From: Thermoplasmata archaeon
GTDB lineage: Archaea; Thermoplasmatota; Thermoplasmata; Lutacidiplasmatales; UBA184
NCBI GenBank assembly: GCA_022750115.1
Contig: JAKIWI010000006.1
Span: forward strand, 94,085-158,084
Length of the DNA stretch: 64,000 bases
Direction: 5' to 3'
Every line of letters starts with the position of its first letter. Position 1 is the first letter of the stretch. The translations under genes and the position numbers were made by a program. A model generated the notes under the pieces. It saw nothing but the letters and a program-made list of their open reading frames with translations, was not told the origin of the DNA and ran no database searches. Shown here piece by piece: positions 45,265 to 53,723 of the stretch.

Positions 45265-45939
45265 CTAGTCGCGGTACGACTCTTTCGCGTAGGTCACACC
45301 CTTCGGGAATTTCTCCTTCAGGTGCGCGATCAGCGAGTCGGGGCTGCGCTCGAGATGCGCGGTGTACCACCGCACGACGAGGTCGCGCAGCGCGGCGTGG
45401 AGGTCGCGGAGGTTGACGTCGTCCTCCCGGGTGTCGTAGAGGACCGCCTGGTTCATCATCCGCATCCAGCCGGTGTACTTGTGGTACGATTCGCCCTCGC
45501 ACCACTCGTAGATGCCGCGCAAATGAGCGACTCCCTCGGGCGTGCGATAGAACCAGAATCGGAGCGTGAAGCCGACCCAGCCGGGAGTGCGGTCGTGGAG
45601 CTCGATCGTCTTGACGGCGCCGAAGTCGAAGCTGTCGCGGAAACTCCACTTCTCCGGGTACTCGACGAACGTCGCGAACAGCGTCTGCGACGGCTCGACG
45701 GTCAGATGGACGGAGATCTGCTCGAACTGATTGTGGACCTCCCAGAGGTCCTGCAGGAGACGCTTGTTCAGTTCGCCGCGGTGCGCGAGGTCTTCGCCGC
45801 CCTTGCCTTCGGCCGTCTTTTGCGAACGGGCGAGCTCCTCCCGGAGCGTCGCGACGAAGTTGTCGTCCGCGAGCTTGGGGGGCATGGCCTCGTCGGGGGT
45901 CGCCGGTGGGGCGGGCGGGGCGGACTTGCGCTTGGCCAT
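45265..45939 (-). CDS. Conserved hypothetical protein, 224 aa
   Basis: MAKRKSAPPAPPATPDEAMPPKLADDNFVATLREELARSQKT...SYHKYTGWMRMMNQAVLYD...; start trimmed to ATG 45939. Confidence 0.65.
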   Translation of the reverse strand: MAKRKSAPPAPPATPDEAMPPKLADDNFVATLREELARSQKTAEGKGGEDLAHRGELNKRLLQDLWEVHNQFEQISVHLTVEPSQTLFATFVEYPEKWSFRDSFDFGAVKTIELHDRTPGWVGFTLRFWFYRTPEGVAHLRGIYEWCEGESYHKYTGWMRMMNQAVLYDTREDDVNLRDLHAALRDLVVRWYTAHLERSPDSLIAHLKEKFPKGVTYAKESYRD

Positions 45940-45975
45940 GAATTTTAGGCTCCGAGGGCCGCGTAGCGGAGTCGC

Positions 45976-45983
45976 GTATATAG
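45976..45983 (-). promoter_or_regulatory. TATA-like box for the 45265-45939 gene
   Basis: CTATATAC on the minus strand, 37-44 nt upstream of ATG. Confidence 0.5.
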
Positions 45984-46015
45984 TATTGATTCGCCGACAA
46001 GCGACGGCCTCGTTC

Positions 46016-46069
46016 GCCGGGTGCCGCAGTCCGTTCGTTCGCGGGCGCGGGCGGCCCAGAGCACCCGGC
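46016..46069. repeat. 9-bp perfect inverted repeat GCCGGGTGC/GCACCCGGC with 36-nt spacer
   Basis: Arms 46016-46024 and 46061-46069, in the divergent intergenic region. Confidence 0.5.
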
Positions 46070-46210
46070 GTGAGAATCCCCCCATCCGACTCTTGGGATC
46101 TGCTGACCGAATGACTTGGAGGAAAGCGTCGTCGAACGGGGCGGCAGCGGCAGAAATGATGGGGGAATCTTGCGCCGAACGTTCTTGCACTCGCGCTAGT
46201 TGCGGACGAC

Positions 46211-48982
46211 ATGGCACGGCGTCGGCTCCGACCGGTACAGCGGGACAAGTCCCTGTCACCGAATCGCTCCGTGCTGCTTCTCTGCCTATGCGCCGCCGCT
46301 CTCTTGATTCCAACCCTACCGGTACTCCCGCCCCAGAGCGGTGCCTCCGCGCAGCCTCCGAACCTCGACTCGAAGAGCGTGGCCCGCGTGGCCGCCTCTC
46401 CTGCCCCGGCGGATGGTTCGCGCGAGCGGCCCCTGACCCCAGCGGTCTCAGGAGGATTCCGGTGGGCCAACCTCACGAACGGATCCGCTCCGAGTGCGAG
46501 AACTCAGTTCGCCATGTCGTATGACGCGACCGACGAATACGTCGTTTTGTTCGGCGGACGGAGCGCCATCGACAGTCGGTTCGCCCTCAACGACACGTGG
46601 GCGTACCACGCCGGCGTGTGGCGGAACATCACGTCGACGGCCGGCCGAGCCCCTCCTGCGCGCTTCGCCGCCGAAATTGCGTACGATGAGTCCGACCACT
46701 ACGTCTTCCTGACCGGGGGTCGGGGTCAGTACCAAGATGAGAACCACACGAACCCGCTCCTGACCGACAGTTGGGCCTTTGCCGGCGGGCATTGGAGGCA
46801 ACTGGGCGCGAGCTGGCCAACCGCTCTCTTGTCTTCGTGTCAAGGCACGACGGCGGCATTCGATTCCACCGACCAGTTCGTGATCGTGCTCAGTCCCTGC
46901 TCGGGATTCAGTACGGGAGGGCAGGCGGCCGCCTACCACAATGGCAACTGGACCGACCTCAGTGTGAACACAACGACCAATGCGACCATCCCAACGCCGG
47001 GCTTCATCGATCCCCTGCTGGTCGACGAACCCGCGCTCGGCGGTGTCGTGCTTTTCGGTGGGACAGACCCCTTCCTTCACGCCGCGTACAACGAGACGGT
47101 TCTCTACACCGGCGGCCAATGGATCGACGAAACCGCGAACCTGACTGGGACTCCTCCCGGGCGAGTCTTTGCGGCGGGGGACTACGATCAGGCGGATCCG
47201 GGATTCCTCCTAAGCGGCGGGGATGTCGACGTTCCACCGCTCGCCGCCACGAACTCGACGTGGATCCTCTCGAACCGGACCTGGATTCAGGCTCCGGCAG
47301 GACCAGCGCCACCGGCGGACTCCGCCAGTCGGATGGTCTGGGACAAGGTCGACAACGCCTCGATCTGGTTCGGCGGCATCCCGAACGAAACATGGTCGTG
47401 GGGAGTGACCTCCCCCCTTGTCGGCCTCGCGATCCTTCCCGGAATCAACCCAGTCGATGTCGGTGTCGCGACCGCGTTCTCCGCGAGCTATGAAGGAGGC
47501 ACTGCCCCCTTCAACTTCACCTGGCAGTTCGGCGACGGAACCGCCAGCAATCTGGCGACGCCGAGCCACGCCTACAGCGCCATCGGATCGTATTCCGTGA
47601 GCCTCGTGGTCCGGGATTCGTTCGGGCACACGGCGGCCGCCTCCGACTTGCTCAACGCCTCGGGGGCCCTGGCGGTAAGCTTGTCGGCCGGGCCCAATCC
47701 TGTCGATGTCGGGGTCCCGGTCGCCTTCAGTTCTCACCTGAGCGGCGGCTCAGCGCCGTTGGGCTACAACTGGACGTTCGGTGACGGCACCGCTCCAATC
47801 GCGTCCCCAGTCCAAGCGATCCATGCCTACGGTGTCGCCGGCAATTACACCGCCGCGCTCGTCGTCACCGACGCGGGGGGCGGCCGATTCGTCGCCGGCG
47901 CCACGATTGATGTGATCCCCGGTCCCTCGGTCCCCGTCATCACGGCGACCCCTATTTCGCCCGACCTTGGGCAGTTGGTGAACTTCTCGGCCGTGGAGGT
48001 CGGTGGGACAGTCCCCTACCACTATTCGTGGGCGTTCGGAGACGGGGGGGTCGGTGGGAACCTCGCGGCAATCTCCCACATCTTCACGACCAACGGCCCG
48101 TTCGTGGCGACCGTCACAGTGGTCGATGCGGAGGGAGCGACTATCACCGGCTCCCTAAACATGACGATCGCGTTGAACGTTTCCGCCCTCGGGAATTGGA
48201 GCGCGGGCGCGGCACCCCTCATCCTCGGATTTCATAGCGCCGTATCGGGCGGAGTTCCCGGATACACCTACGCCTGGACGTTCGGAGATGGCGGGACCGC
48301 CGCGGGCCCAACGCCCACTCACCAGTTCGACGTCCCTGGCCTCTTCACGGCGGAGCTCCGCGTCCAAGACTCGTCGGGGCACAGCGCAGAGTCCGGCTGG
48401 ACCGTGTTCGTTGCGCCGGGGGGCGGGGGTCCGCTCACCGTCACCTTGTCGCCCGAGCCATCCCAGATCGCGGTCGGCGGTTTCTCGCTCGTCACCGCCA
48501 CTCTCTCGGGAGGGCTCGGGGGGTACACGTTCCGTTGGACCGACGGGATGGCCACCTGCTTGCTGGCTGGCCCCCTGAGCGTGCGCTGCGCCCCGGCCAC
48601 GGTGGGCACTTACCCGGTCGCGCTCACCGTCGTCGACCAAGCCGGACACTCGGCCACGGGTTCGACATCGCTGACTGTCGGCGCCGCAGGGACCGTGACA
48701 AGTCCCCCGGTGGGAGGTCTCCTATCGTGGGCGCAAATTGGCGTGACTGTCGGAGTGGCTGGGGCGATCGCGGTCGCACTGATCGTGCTCGTCGTAGTCC
48801 GAAAATCGGGGGGCCGGAATGCAGCACGCCCCCGAGAGCCGGATGCCTACGCCGAATATCGCTCGGCGGTGCGGGCCGCGCCACGCGTCATCGACTCCGG
48901 TTCTCCATCCCTCGAGTCCGGCACGCCGGCCAAGAAGCCCACCCGGCCGGGTGCCCCCGATCCGCTCTCCGACCTCGAGTGA
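46211..48982 (+). CDS. Kelch-like/PKD-repeat surface protein, 923 aa, signal peptide and C-terminal TM anchor
   Basis: N-terminal LLLCLCAAALLIPTLPVL; FGGRSAIDSRFALNDTWAY Kelch-type repeats; repeated FTWQFGDGTASN.., YNWTFGDGT.., YSWAFGDGG.., YAWTFGDGG PKD repeats; C-terminal TM AGAIAVALIVLVVV. Confidence 0.85.
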   Translation: MARRRLRPVQRDKSLSPNRSVLLLCLCAAALLIPTLPVLPPQSGASAQPPNLDSKSVARVAASPAPADGSRERPLTPAVSGGFRWANLTNGSAPSARTQFAMSYDATDEYVVLFGGRSAIDSRFALNDTWAYHAGVWRNITSTAGRAPPARFAAEIAYDESDHYVFLTGGRGQYQDENHTNPLLTDSWAFAGGHWRQLGASWPTALLSSCQGTTAAFDSTDQFVIVLSPCSGFSTGGQAAAYHNGNWTDLSVNTTTNATIPTPGFIDPLLVDEPALGGVVLFGGTDPFLHAAYNETVLYTGGQWIDETANLTGTPPGRVFAAGDYDQADPGFLLSGGDVDVPPLAATNSTWILSNRTWIQAPAGPAPPADSASRMVWDKVDNASIWFGGIPNETWSWGVTSPLVGLAILPGINPVDVGVATAFSASYEGGTAPFNFTWQFGDGTASNLATPSHAYSAIGSYSVSLVVRDSFGHTAAASDLLNASGALAVSLSAGPNPVDVGVPVAFSSHLSGGSAPLGYNWTFGDGTAPIASPVQAIHAYGVAGNYTAALVVTDAGGGRFVAGATIDVIPGPSVPVITATPISPDLGQLVNFSAVEVGGTVPYHYSWAFGDGGVGGNLAAISHIFTTNGPFVATVTVVDAEGATITGSLNMTIALNVSALGNWSAGAAPLILGFHSAVSGGVPGYTYAWTFGDGGTAAGPTPTHQFDVPGLFTAELRVQDSSGHSAESGWTVFVAPGGGGPLTVTLSPEPSQIAVGGFSLVTATLSGGLGGYTFRWTDGMATCLLAGPLSVRCAPATVGTYPVALTVVDQAGHSATGSTSLTVGAAGTVTSPPVGGLLSWAQIGVTVGVAGAIAVALIVLVVVRKSGGRNAARPREPDAYAEYRSAVRAAPRVIDSGSPSLESGTPAKKPTRPGAPDPLSDLE

Positions 48983-49074
48983 ATCCCCCCGGGCCGACGG
49001 ACCCGATTCCGCGAGGAGCCGGGGGGGGCGCCAAGACGCCTCCCGAACGAGCGCTCCGCCCACTCGCGAATGCC

Positions 49075-50124
49075 CTAGCAATCGCGCGGCCCGTCGGCGG
49101 ATTCCCTCAGTAGGTCGACGAATACATGCTGCTTGGCCGGGGTGATCGCCGCCAGCGGCAGTCGGTCGACCTGAATGTTTCGTAGGTAGGGCTCCAAGAT
49201 GGCGAGGACATTTCGTTCCGGACGCGCGGTCGCGGGACGCGGACGGACTCGCTGCCGAGACAAGGTTCCGATGAGTACCCGACCCTGCCCGAAGGCAAAC
49301 AGGAACGGCGTGATCTCCCCGGAGGTGACCAGCTCCCGGAACAGGTCCGAAGGTCGCGACTCCGGTGTAAAGTCGCCATGGACGAACGCCACGCTCTCAG
49401 GGAAACCGGCGATCCATCGGGAGACCGCGACCGGATTCAGGAAGTACCGTCGCTCGACCAAGCCGGACGCGAGCGCCCGACGTTCGCGAACCCCGCTGAG
49501 AACGCCCCCGCCGGAGCCGCTCTGCCGGTACTCAAACGGTCGATGTACCAGTCGGACGACGGTCTCTTGCTCACCAGAACTCAGTCGAACCGGACCAACG
49601 GACGGGCTTGCGCGGAGTTGCGGCGGCAGCGGATGTGGGTAGGCCAGCGGGGCGCCGAGCGCCGCGAATCGGCTCCAGGCTCCCTCGAAATCGAAGTAGA
49701 CCGGTACAGCACCCAACCGCGCATCGGCTCGGAGGACGGATAGTGCGTGCACCATCTGGGCAGGGGTCAATGCGGCATCGCGTCGAGTCGCCGCTTCGAT
49801 AGACGGCGCGAGAAACGCGCCGAACAGCCGTTCGGATGCCGCCCAGGCCGCGATGCAGAACGGACTCCCGACCCACAGCCGCGCCAGCTCCTCGGATCGC
49901 TCGGTGAACGGCTGCGCGAGCACAAACGAAACGATCGGGAGTCCCAACGCAACGGGATCCGGAACGTACCGATGGAGCACCCAGTCGCGGGCGATCGCGC
50001 GCTGTCGGGCGGTCTGCTCTGTGCGGCGCGGAAGTGCCCCCCGGTCGCCCGCTGGCACGGGTCCTCGAATCCCGGCGAGCAGGTCCCGAACGACGATGCC
50101 CTCGGCCCGGCTCAGACCTCGCAA
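49075..50124 (-). CDS. Hypothetical protein, 349 aa (TTG start in track)
   Basis: Long ORF on the minus strand without recognisable domain; amino-acid composition looks protein-like. Confidence 0.55.
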   Translation of the reverse strand: MRGLSRAEGIVVRDLLAGIRGPVPAGDRGALPRRTEQTARQRAIARDWVLHRYVPDPVALGLPIVSFVLAQPFTERSEELARLWVGSPFCIAAWAASERLFGAFLAPSIEAATRRDAALTPAQMVHALSVLRADARLGAVPVYFDFEGAWSRFAALGAPLAYPHPLPPQLRASPSVGPVRLSSGEQETVVRLVHRPFEYRQSGSGGGVLSGVRERRALASGLVERRYFLNPVAVSRWIAGFPESVAFVHGDFTPESRPSDLFRELVTSGEITPFLFAFGQGRVLIGTLSRQRVRPRPATARPERNVLAILEPYLRNIQVDRLPLAAITPAKQHVFVDLLRESADGPRDC

Positions 50125-50289
50125 TGGACCGGCAAGAACTCCCCCTGAGACTGATAGGCTCGTCGGGAGAAGTGCATCCCCTCGATGGCTAAGCGCGCGT
50201 CAGCGACGGGAGTTATCCACCGGGCCAGGACGGGCGAAGAGTCCCCCGGAATCCAGGGAGTTTCGCCGTCGCCTTCGCCGGCCCAGCCC

Positions 50290-50297
50290 TTAAATAC
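50290..50297 (+). promoter_or_regulatory. TATA-like box TTAAATAC upstream of dnaG or of a leader RNA
   Basis: TTAAATAC, about 230 nt before the dnaG ATG. Confidence 0.35.
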
Positions 50298-50526
50298 GCT
50301 TCGAAGCTCAACGACGTTGGAAGGACTCCCGGAGACGGAAGGAGGAAACTCCTGGCGTCGCCGCGCCTCACGGACTGACGACTCATGCTGACCCCACGCC
50401 TCTGTCGTACCCTCCGCGTACTCGCGACCGACCGCTAGGCCGAACCCCCGGTCCGCCTCCACCAGAGTCCCGCGCCCCGAAACGGGGGCGTGGAAATCCA
50501 CCCCACACCGGAGGAACGAACCGAAC

Positions 50527-51921
50527 ATGAGCAACGATCCCAGCGCCGCCAAGTACCAAATCAAAGCCCGCATCATGGCCGAAGGAGTCATCGACAAGCC
50601 CGACGTCGTCGGAGCTGTCTTTGGCCAGACGGAGGGCCTGCTCGGAGACGAGCTCGACCTCCGGGACCTTCAGAAGTCCGGCCGAATTGGCCGGATCGAG
50701 GTCGACATCGACTCCCGCAAGGGAAAGAGCGAGGGCGAGATCACGATCCCCTCCTCGCTCGACCAGGTCGAGACCGCGATCCTCGCCTCGGGCCTCGAGA
50801 CCGTCGACCGCATCGGACCCTGCCGGGCCCGGATCGAGGTCATCTCGGTCGAGGACATCCGCATCTCGAAGCGCCAGAAGGTCGTCGAGCGGGCGAAGGA
50901 GATCCTCGCCAAGCTCCAGGAAGGCTCGAAGGGGGTCGGCCTCGACCTCACCGAGTCCGTCCGCAAGGCGGTCCAGGTCGACGAGATCACCACGTACGGC
51001 CCCGAGCACCTCCCTGCCGGGCCGAACATCGACCAGGCCGACGCCCTCATCGTCGTCGAGGGACGGAGCGACGTGCTGAACCTGCTGCGCTGCGGCATCA
51101 AGAACTGCATCGCGGTCGAAGGCACCAGCGTCCCGCAGACGGTGAAGGACCTGTCCCGTGGCAAGACGGTCACCGTCTTCACCGACGGCGACCGCGCGGG
51201 GGAACTGATCCTGCGCGAGATGCTCCAGACGATGGACATCGATTTCGTCGCCCGCGCGCCGCGCGGGAGCGAGGTCGAGGAGCTCACCCAGAAGCAGCTC
51301 GTCAAGTGCCTGAGGAACAAGATCCCGATCAACCAGTTCCTCGAGATGAGCGGCTTCGAGTCGACGGGCGCGACGCGCCAGCCGATGGAAGAGCGCGGCG
51401 AGGGACCGGGACCCGGTCCGAACCGCGGCGATGGCCCGGGCCCGAACCGGGGCGATGGCCCCGGCCCGAACCGGGGCGACCGGCGCGACGACCGCCCGCC
51501 GCGACGCGACGAGCCGGAGCGGGGCCTCCCGCCCCCTCCGCCGCCTCGGGAGCCGGAGCGCCGTGCCCCGCCGCCCCCGCCTCCGCCCCCCGCGGCCGCG
51601 CCGATGTCGCCGGAGCTCCAGAAGTACTTCCAGATGCTCAGCGGGATCGAGAACACCTCGAAGAGCCTGTTCCTCGGGCCCGATGACGCCATCGTGGGCG
51701 AGGTCCCGGTGAAGGAGATGATCGACGCGCTCGCCGCCCTCGGCCAGCCGGCGAAGACCGTCGTCTTCGATGGGGTCGTGAGCCAACGTCTCCTCGACGT
51801 CGCCCAGGAGAAGGGGATCGCCACCGTCGTGGCGAACCGGATCGGCGCGGTCGGGAAGATCCCGGAGAACATCCGGGTCGTCACCCGGCTCGACGCCGCC
51901 CCCGCGCCGCACCCCCGCTGA
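50527..51921 (+). CDS. dnaG: Archaeal DnaG-type primase / exosome-associated DnaG
   Basis: YQIKARIMAEGVIDKPDVVGAVFGQTEGLLGDELDLRDLQKSGRIGRIEV; Toprim DALIVVEGRSDVLNLLRCGIKNCIAVEG, FTDGDRAGELI. Confidence 0.96.
   Translation: MSNDPSAAKYQIKARIMAEGVIDKPDVVGAVFGQTEGLLGDELDLRDLQKSGRIGRIEVDIDSRKGKSEGEITIPSSLDQVETAILASGLETVDRIGPCRARIEVISVEDIRISKRQKVVERAKEILAKLQEGSKGVGLDLTESVRKAVQVDEITTYGPEHLPAGPNIDQADALIVVEGRSDVLNLLRCGIKNCIAVEGTSVPQTVKDLSRGKTVTVFTDGDRAGELILREMLQTMDIDFVARAPRGSEVEELTQKQLVKCLRNKIPINQFLEMSGFESTGATRQPMEERGEGPGPGPNRGDGPGPNRGDGPGPNRGDRRDDRPPRRDEPERGLPPPPPPREPERRAPPPPPPPPAAAPMSPELQKYFQMLSGIENTSKSLFLGPDDAIVGEVPVKEMIDALAALGQPAKTVVFDGVVSQRLLDVAQEKGIATVVANRIGAVGKIPENIRVVTRLDAAPAPHPR
51408..51480 (+). 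repeat. In-frame 24-bp tandem repeat (GDGPGPNR)n in the dnaG linker
   Basis: GGCGATGGCCCGGGCCCGAACCGG-like units repeated in tandem. Confidence 0.8.
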
Positions 51922-52000
51922 ACCCCTTCGGGCGCCGGCTCCGCCGGCGCCCGCCGTCCCCGACCTTTATCTCCGCTTCCAACGTAGTTCACGTGAAACC

Positions 52001-53563
52001 GTGTCCGACGCGACCACGGCCGCTTCTTCCGACCCTGCCCGACCGGCGCGGATGAGCCTCGACGAGATCCGCACCTCGAACGACATCGCGATCCCCTCCG
52101 ACCCGCTCGCCCGCGTCATCGGCCAGGAGAAGGCGGTCGAGCTGGCCCGCATCGCGGCCTACCAGCACCGGCACCTCCTACTCGTCGGCCCGCCGGGCGT
52201 CGGGAAGTCCATGACGGCCCAGGCGCTCGCGCTCCACCTCGAGCGTCCGAGGACCGAGATCCGCATCGTCCACAACCCGGAGAACCCCGAACGACCGAGC
52301 GTCGAGGTGACGGGTCGCGAGGAGGTGTACCGGGAGCGCGAGGCGCGACGGACCATCGAGGGGGAACTGATCCTGCCCACCGAGGCTCCCGCCTCGGTCG
52401 CCGAGCGCCTTGGCTACCGGTGCCCACGCTGCAGCTTCTACTCCCTCCCCACCGAGCGGTACTGCCCGAGCTGCGGGAACGTCAAGCAGGTCGTCCCGGG
52501 CATGACCGCGGGGAGCGGCAATCCGTTCCGCGATCTCGTCGGGGGAATCCTCGAGCTCACCGTGAGCCCGGGCGGCAACCCGATGGAGTCTGTCCGCACG
52601 ACCCGGCTCCGCAACGGGGTGGAGGAGGTCGTCGCCTACGAGCGCGCCGGCGACAAGATCACGGTCCTCGACCAGCGCGCTCTGGAGCACCGCCGCTCGC
52701 TCCAGAAGGAGAGCCCCCGCAAGGTGCTCGTCAAGATCGACCGCAATCCGTTCGTGATGGCGACCGGGGCGAGCGAGACCGAGCTTCTCGGCGACGTTCG
52801 TCACGACCCGTACGGCGGCCACCCGCAGCTGGGGACGCAGCCGTACGAGCGGACGATCCCCGGCGCGATCCACGAGGCCCACGAGGGGGTGCTGTTCCTC
52901 GACGAGCTGCCCCACCTCGGCAACCTGCAGCGGCACATCCTCACGGCGATGCAGGAGAAGCGGTTCCCGATCACTGGGCGCAACCCGCAATCCGGCGGCG
53001 CGGCCGTCCGGGTCGACAACGTGCCGTGCGACTTCATCCTCGTCGCCGCCTCGAACATCCAGGACCTCCACGGTATCCTCTCCCCCCTCCGCTCGCGGAT
53101 CGCGGGCGGCGGCTACGAGGTCCTCCTCGAGACCACGATGCCGGACACGGAGTCCAACCAACTCAAGCTCGCCCAATTCGCCGCGCAGGAGATCGCGACC
53201 GACGGCCGGCTGCGGCCCGCGACGCGGGAAGCGATCCTCGAGATCATCCAAGAGGCGCGGCGGCGCGCCGAGGCGTACGACGGCAGTCGGAACGCGCTGA
53301 CGCTCCGCCTCCGCGAGCTCGGCGGCCTGATCCGGACCGCCGGCGACCTCGCTACGGTGGCGGGGAGCGAGTACCTCGAGGCGTCCCATGTGCGCCAGGC
53401 GCTCCAGCGGGCCCGTTCGATCGAAGAGCAGATCCGCTCGGCGTACGGCTCGCTCCAGGGGGCCATTCGACAAGACGCGACCGAGGCGCAGCGCCAGAGC
53501 ATGGGCTACTACCACTGGAACGAGCACCCCGACTCCGGGAGTTTCCCCGGCGGCTACGGCTGA
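52001..53563 (+). CDS. LonB-type AAA+ ATPase without S16 protease domain, with zinc-ribbon insertion
   Basis: VIGQEKAVELARIAAYQHRHLLLVGPPGVGKSMTAQAL Walker A; YRCPRCSFYSLPTERYCPSCG; GVLFLDELPHLGNLQRHILTAMQEKRFPITGR Walker B; ends at ...NEHPDSGSFPGGYG with no Lon protease motifs. Confidence 0.85.
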   Translation: MSDATTAASSDPARPARMSLDEIRTSNDIAIPSDPLARVIGQEKAVELARIAAYQHRHLLLVGPPGVGKSMTAQALALHLERPRTEIRIVHNPENPERPSVEVTGREEVYREREARRTIEGELILPTEAPASVAERLGYRCPRCSFYSLPTERYCPSCGNVKQVVPGMTAGSGNPFRDLVGGILELTVSPGGNPMESVRTTRLRNGVEEVVAYERAGDKITVLDQRALEHRRSLQKESPRKVLVKIDRNPFVMATGASETELLGDVRHDPYGGHPQLGTQPYERTIPGAIHEAHEGVLFLDELPHLGNLQRHILTAMQEKRFPITGRNPQSGGAAVRVDNVPCDFILVAASNIQDLHGILSPLRSRIAGGGYEVLLETTMPDTESNQLKLAQFAAQEIATDGRLRPATREAILEIIQEARRRAEAYDGSRNALTLRLRELGGLIRTAGDLATVAGSEYLEASHVRQALQRARSIEEQIRSAYGSLQGAIRQDATEAQRQSMGYYHWNEHPDSGSFPGGYG

Positions 53564-53723
53564 CACCGCTGGCTCCCAGGCGGGACGCTCCGGATCTCAC
53601 CCTTCGGGGGTCAGGCTCAAGCCTCCTGCCGCACCTGCTCCCGTCACGACCGATCCGGAGCCCGTCGAGCACGAATCGACCGAATCGGAGGCGATACCGT
53701 GGCATCGGCGAGTTGTCGGCTGG

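Noticed and set aside
46016-46069. Possible tRNA because of the paired ends
   Set aside because: Only about 54 nt, no T-loop or anticodon stem; treated only as an inverted repeat.
50112-50597. 161-aa minus-strand ORF overlapping the dnaG start
   Set aside because: N-terminal half is antisense to dnaG and the promoter region; no credible start for the remainder. Left unannotated.
52001-53563. Interpretation as Mg-chelatase/MoxR ATPase
   Set aside because: Motif order and the TLRLRELGGLIRTAGDLA region match LonB more closely than MoxR or ChlI.
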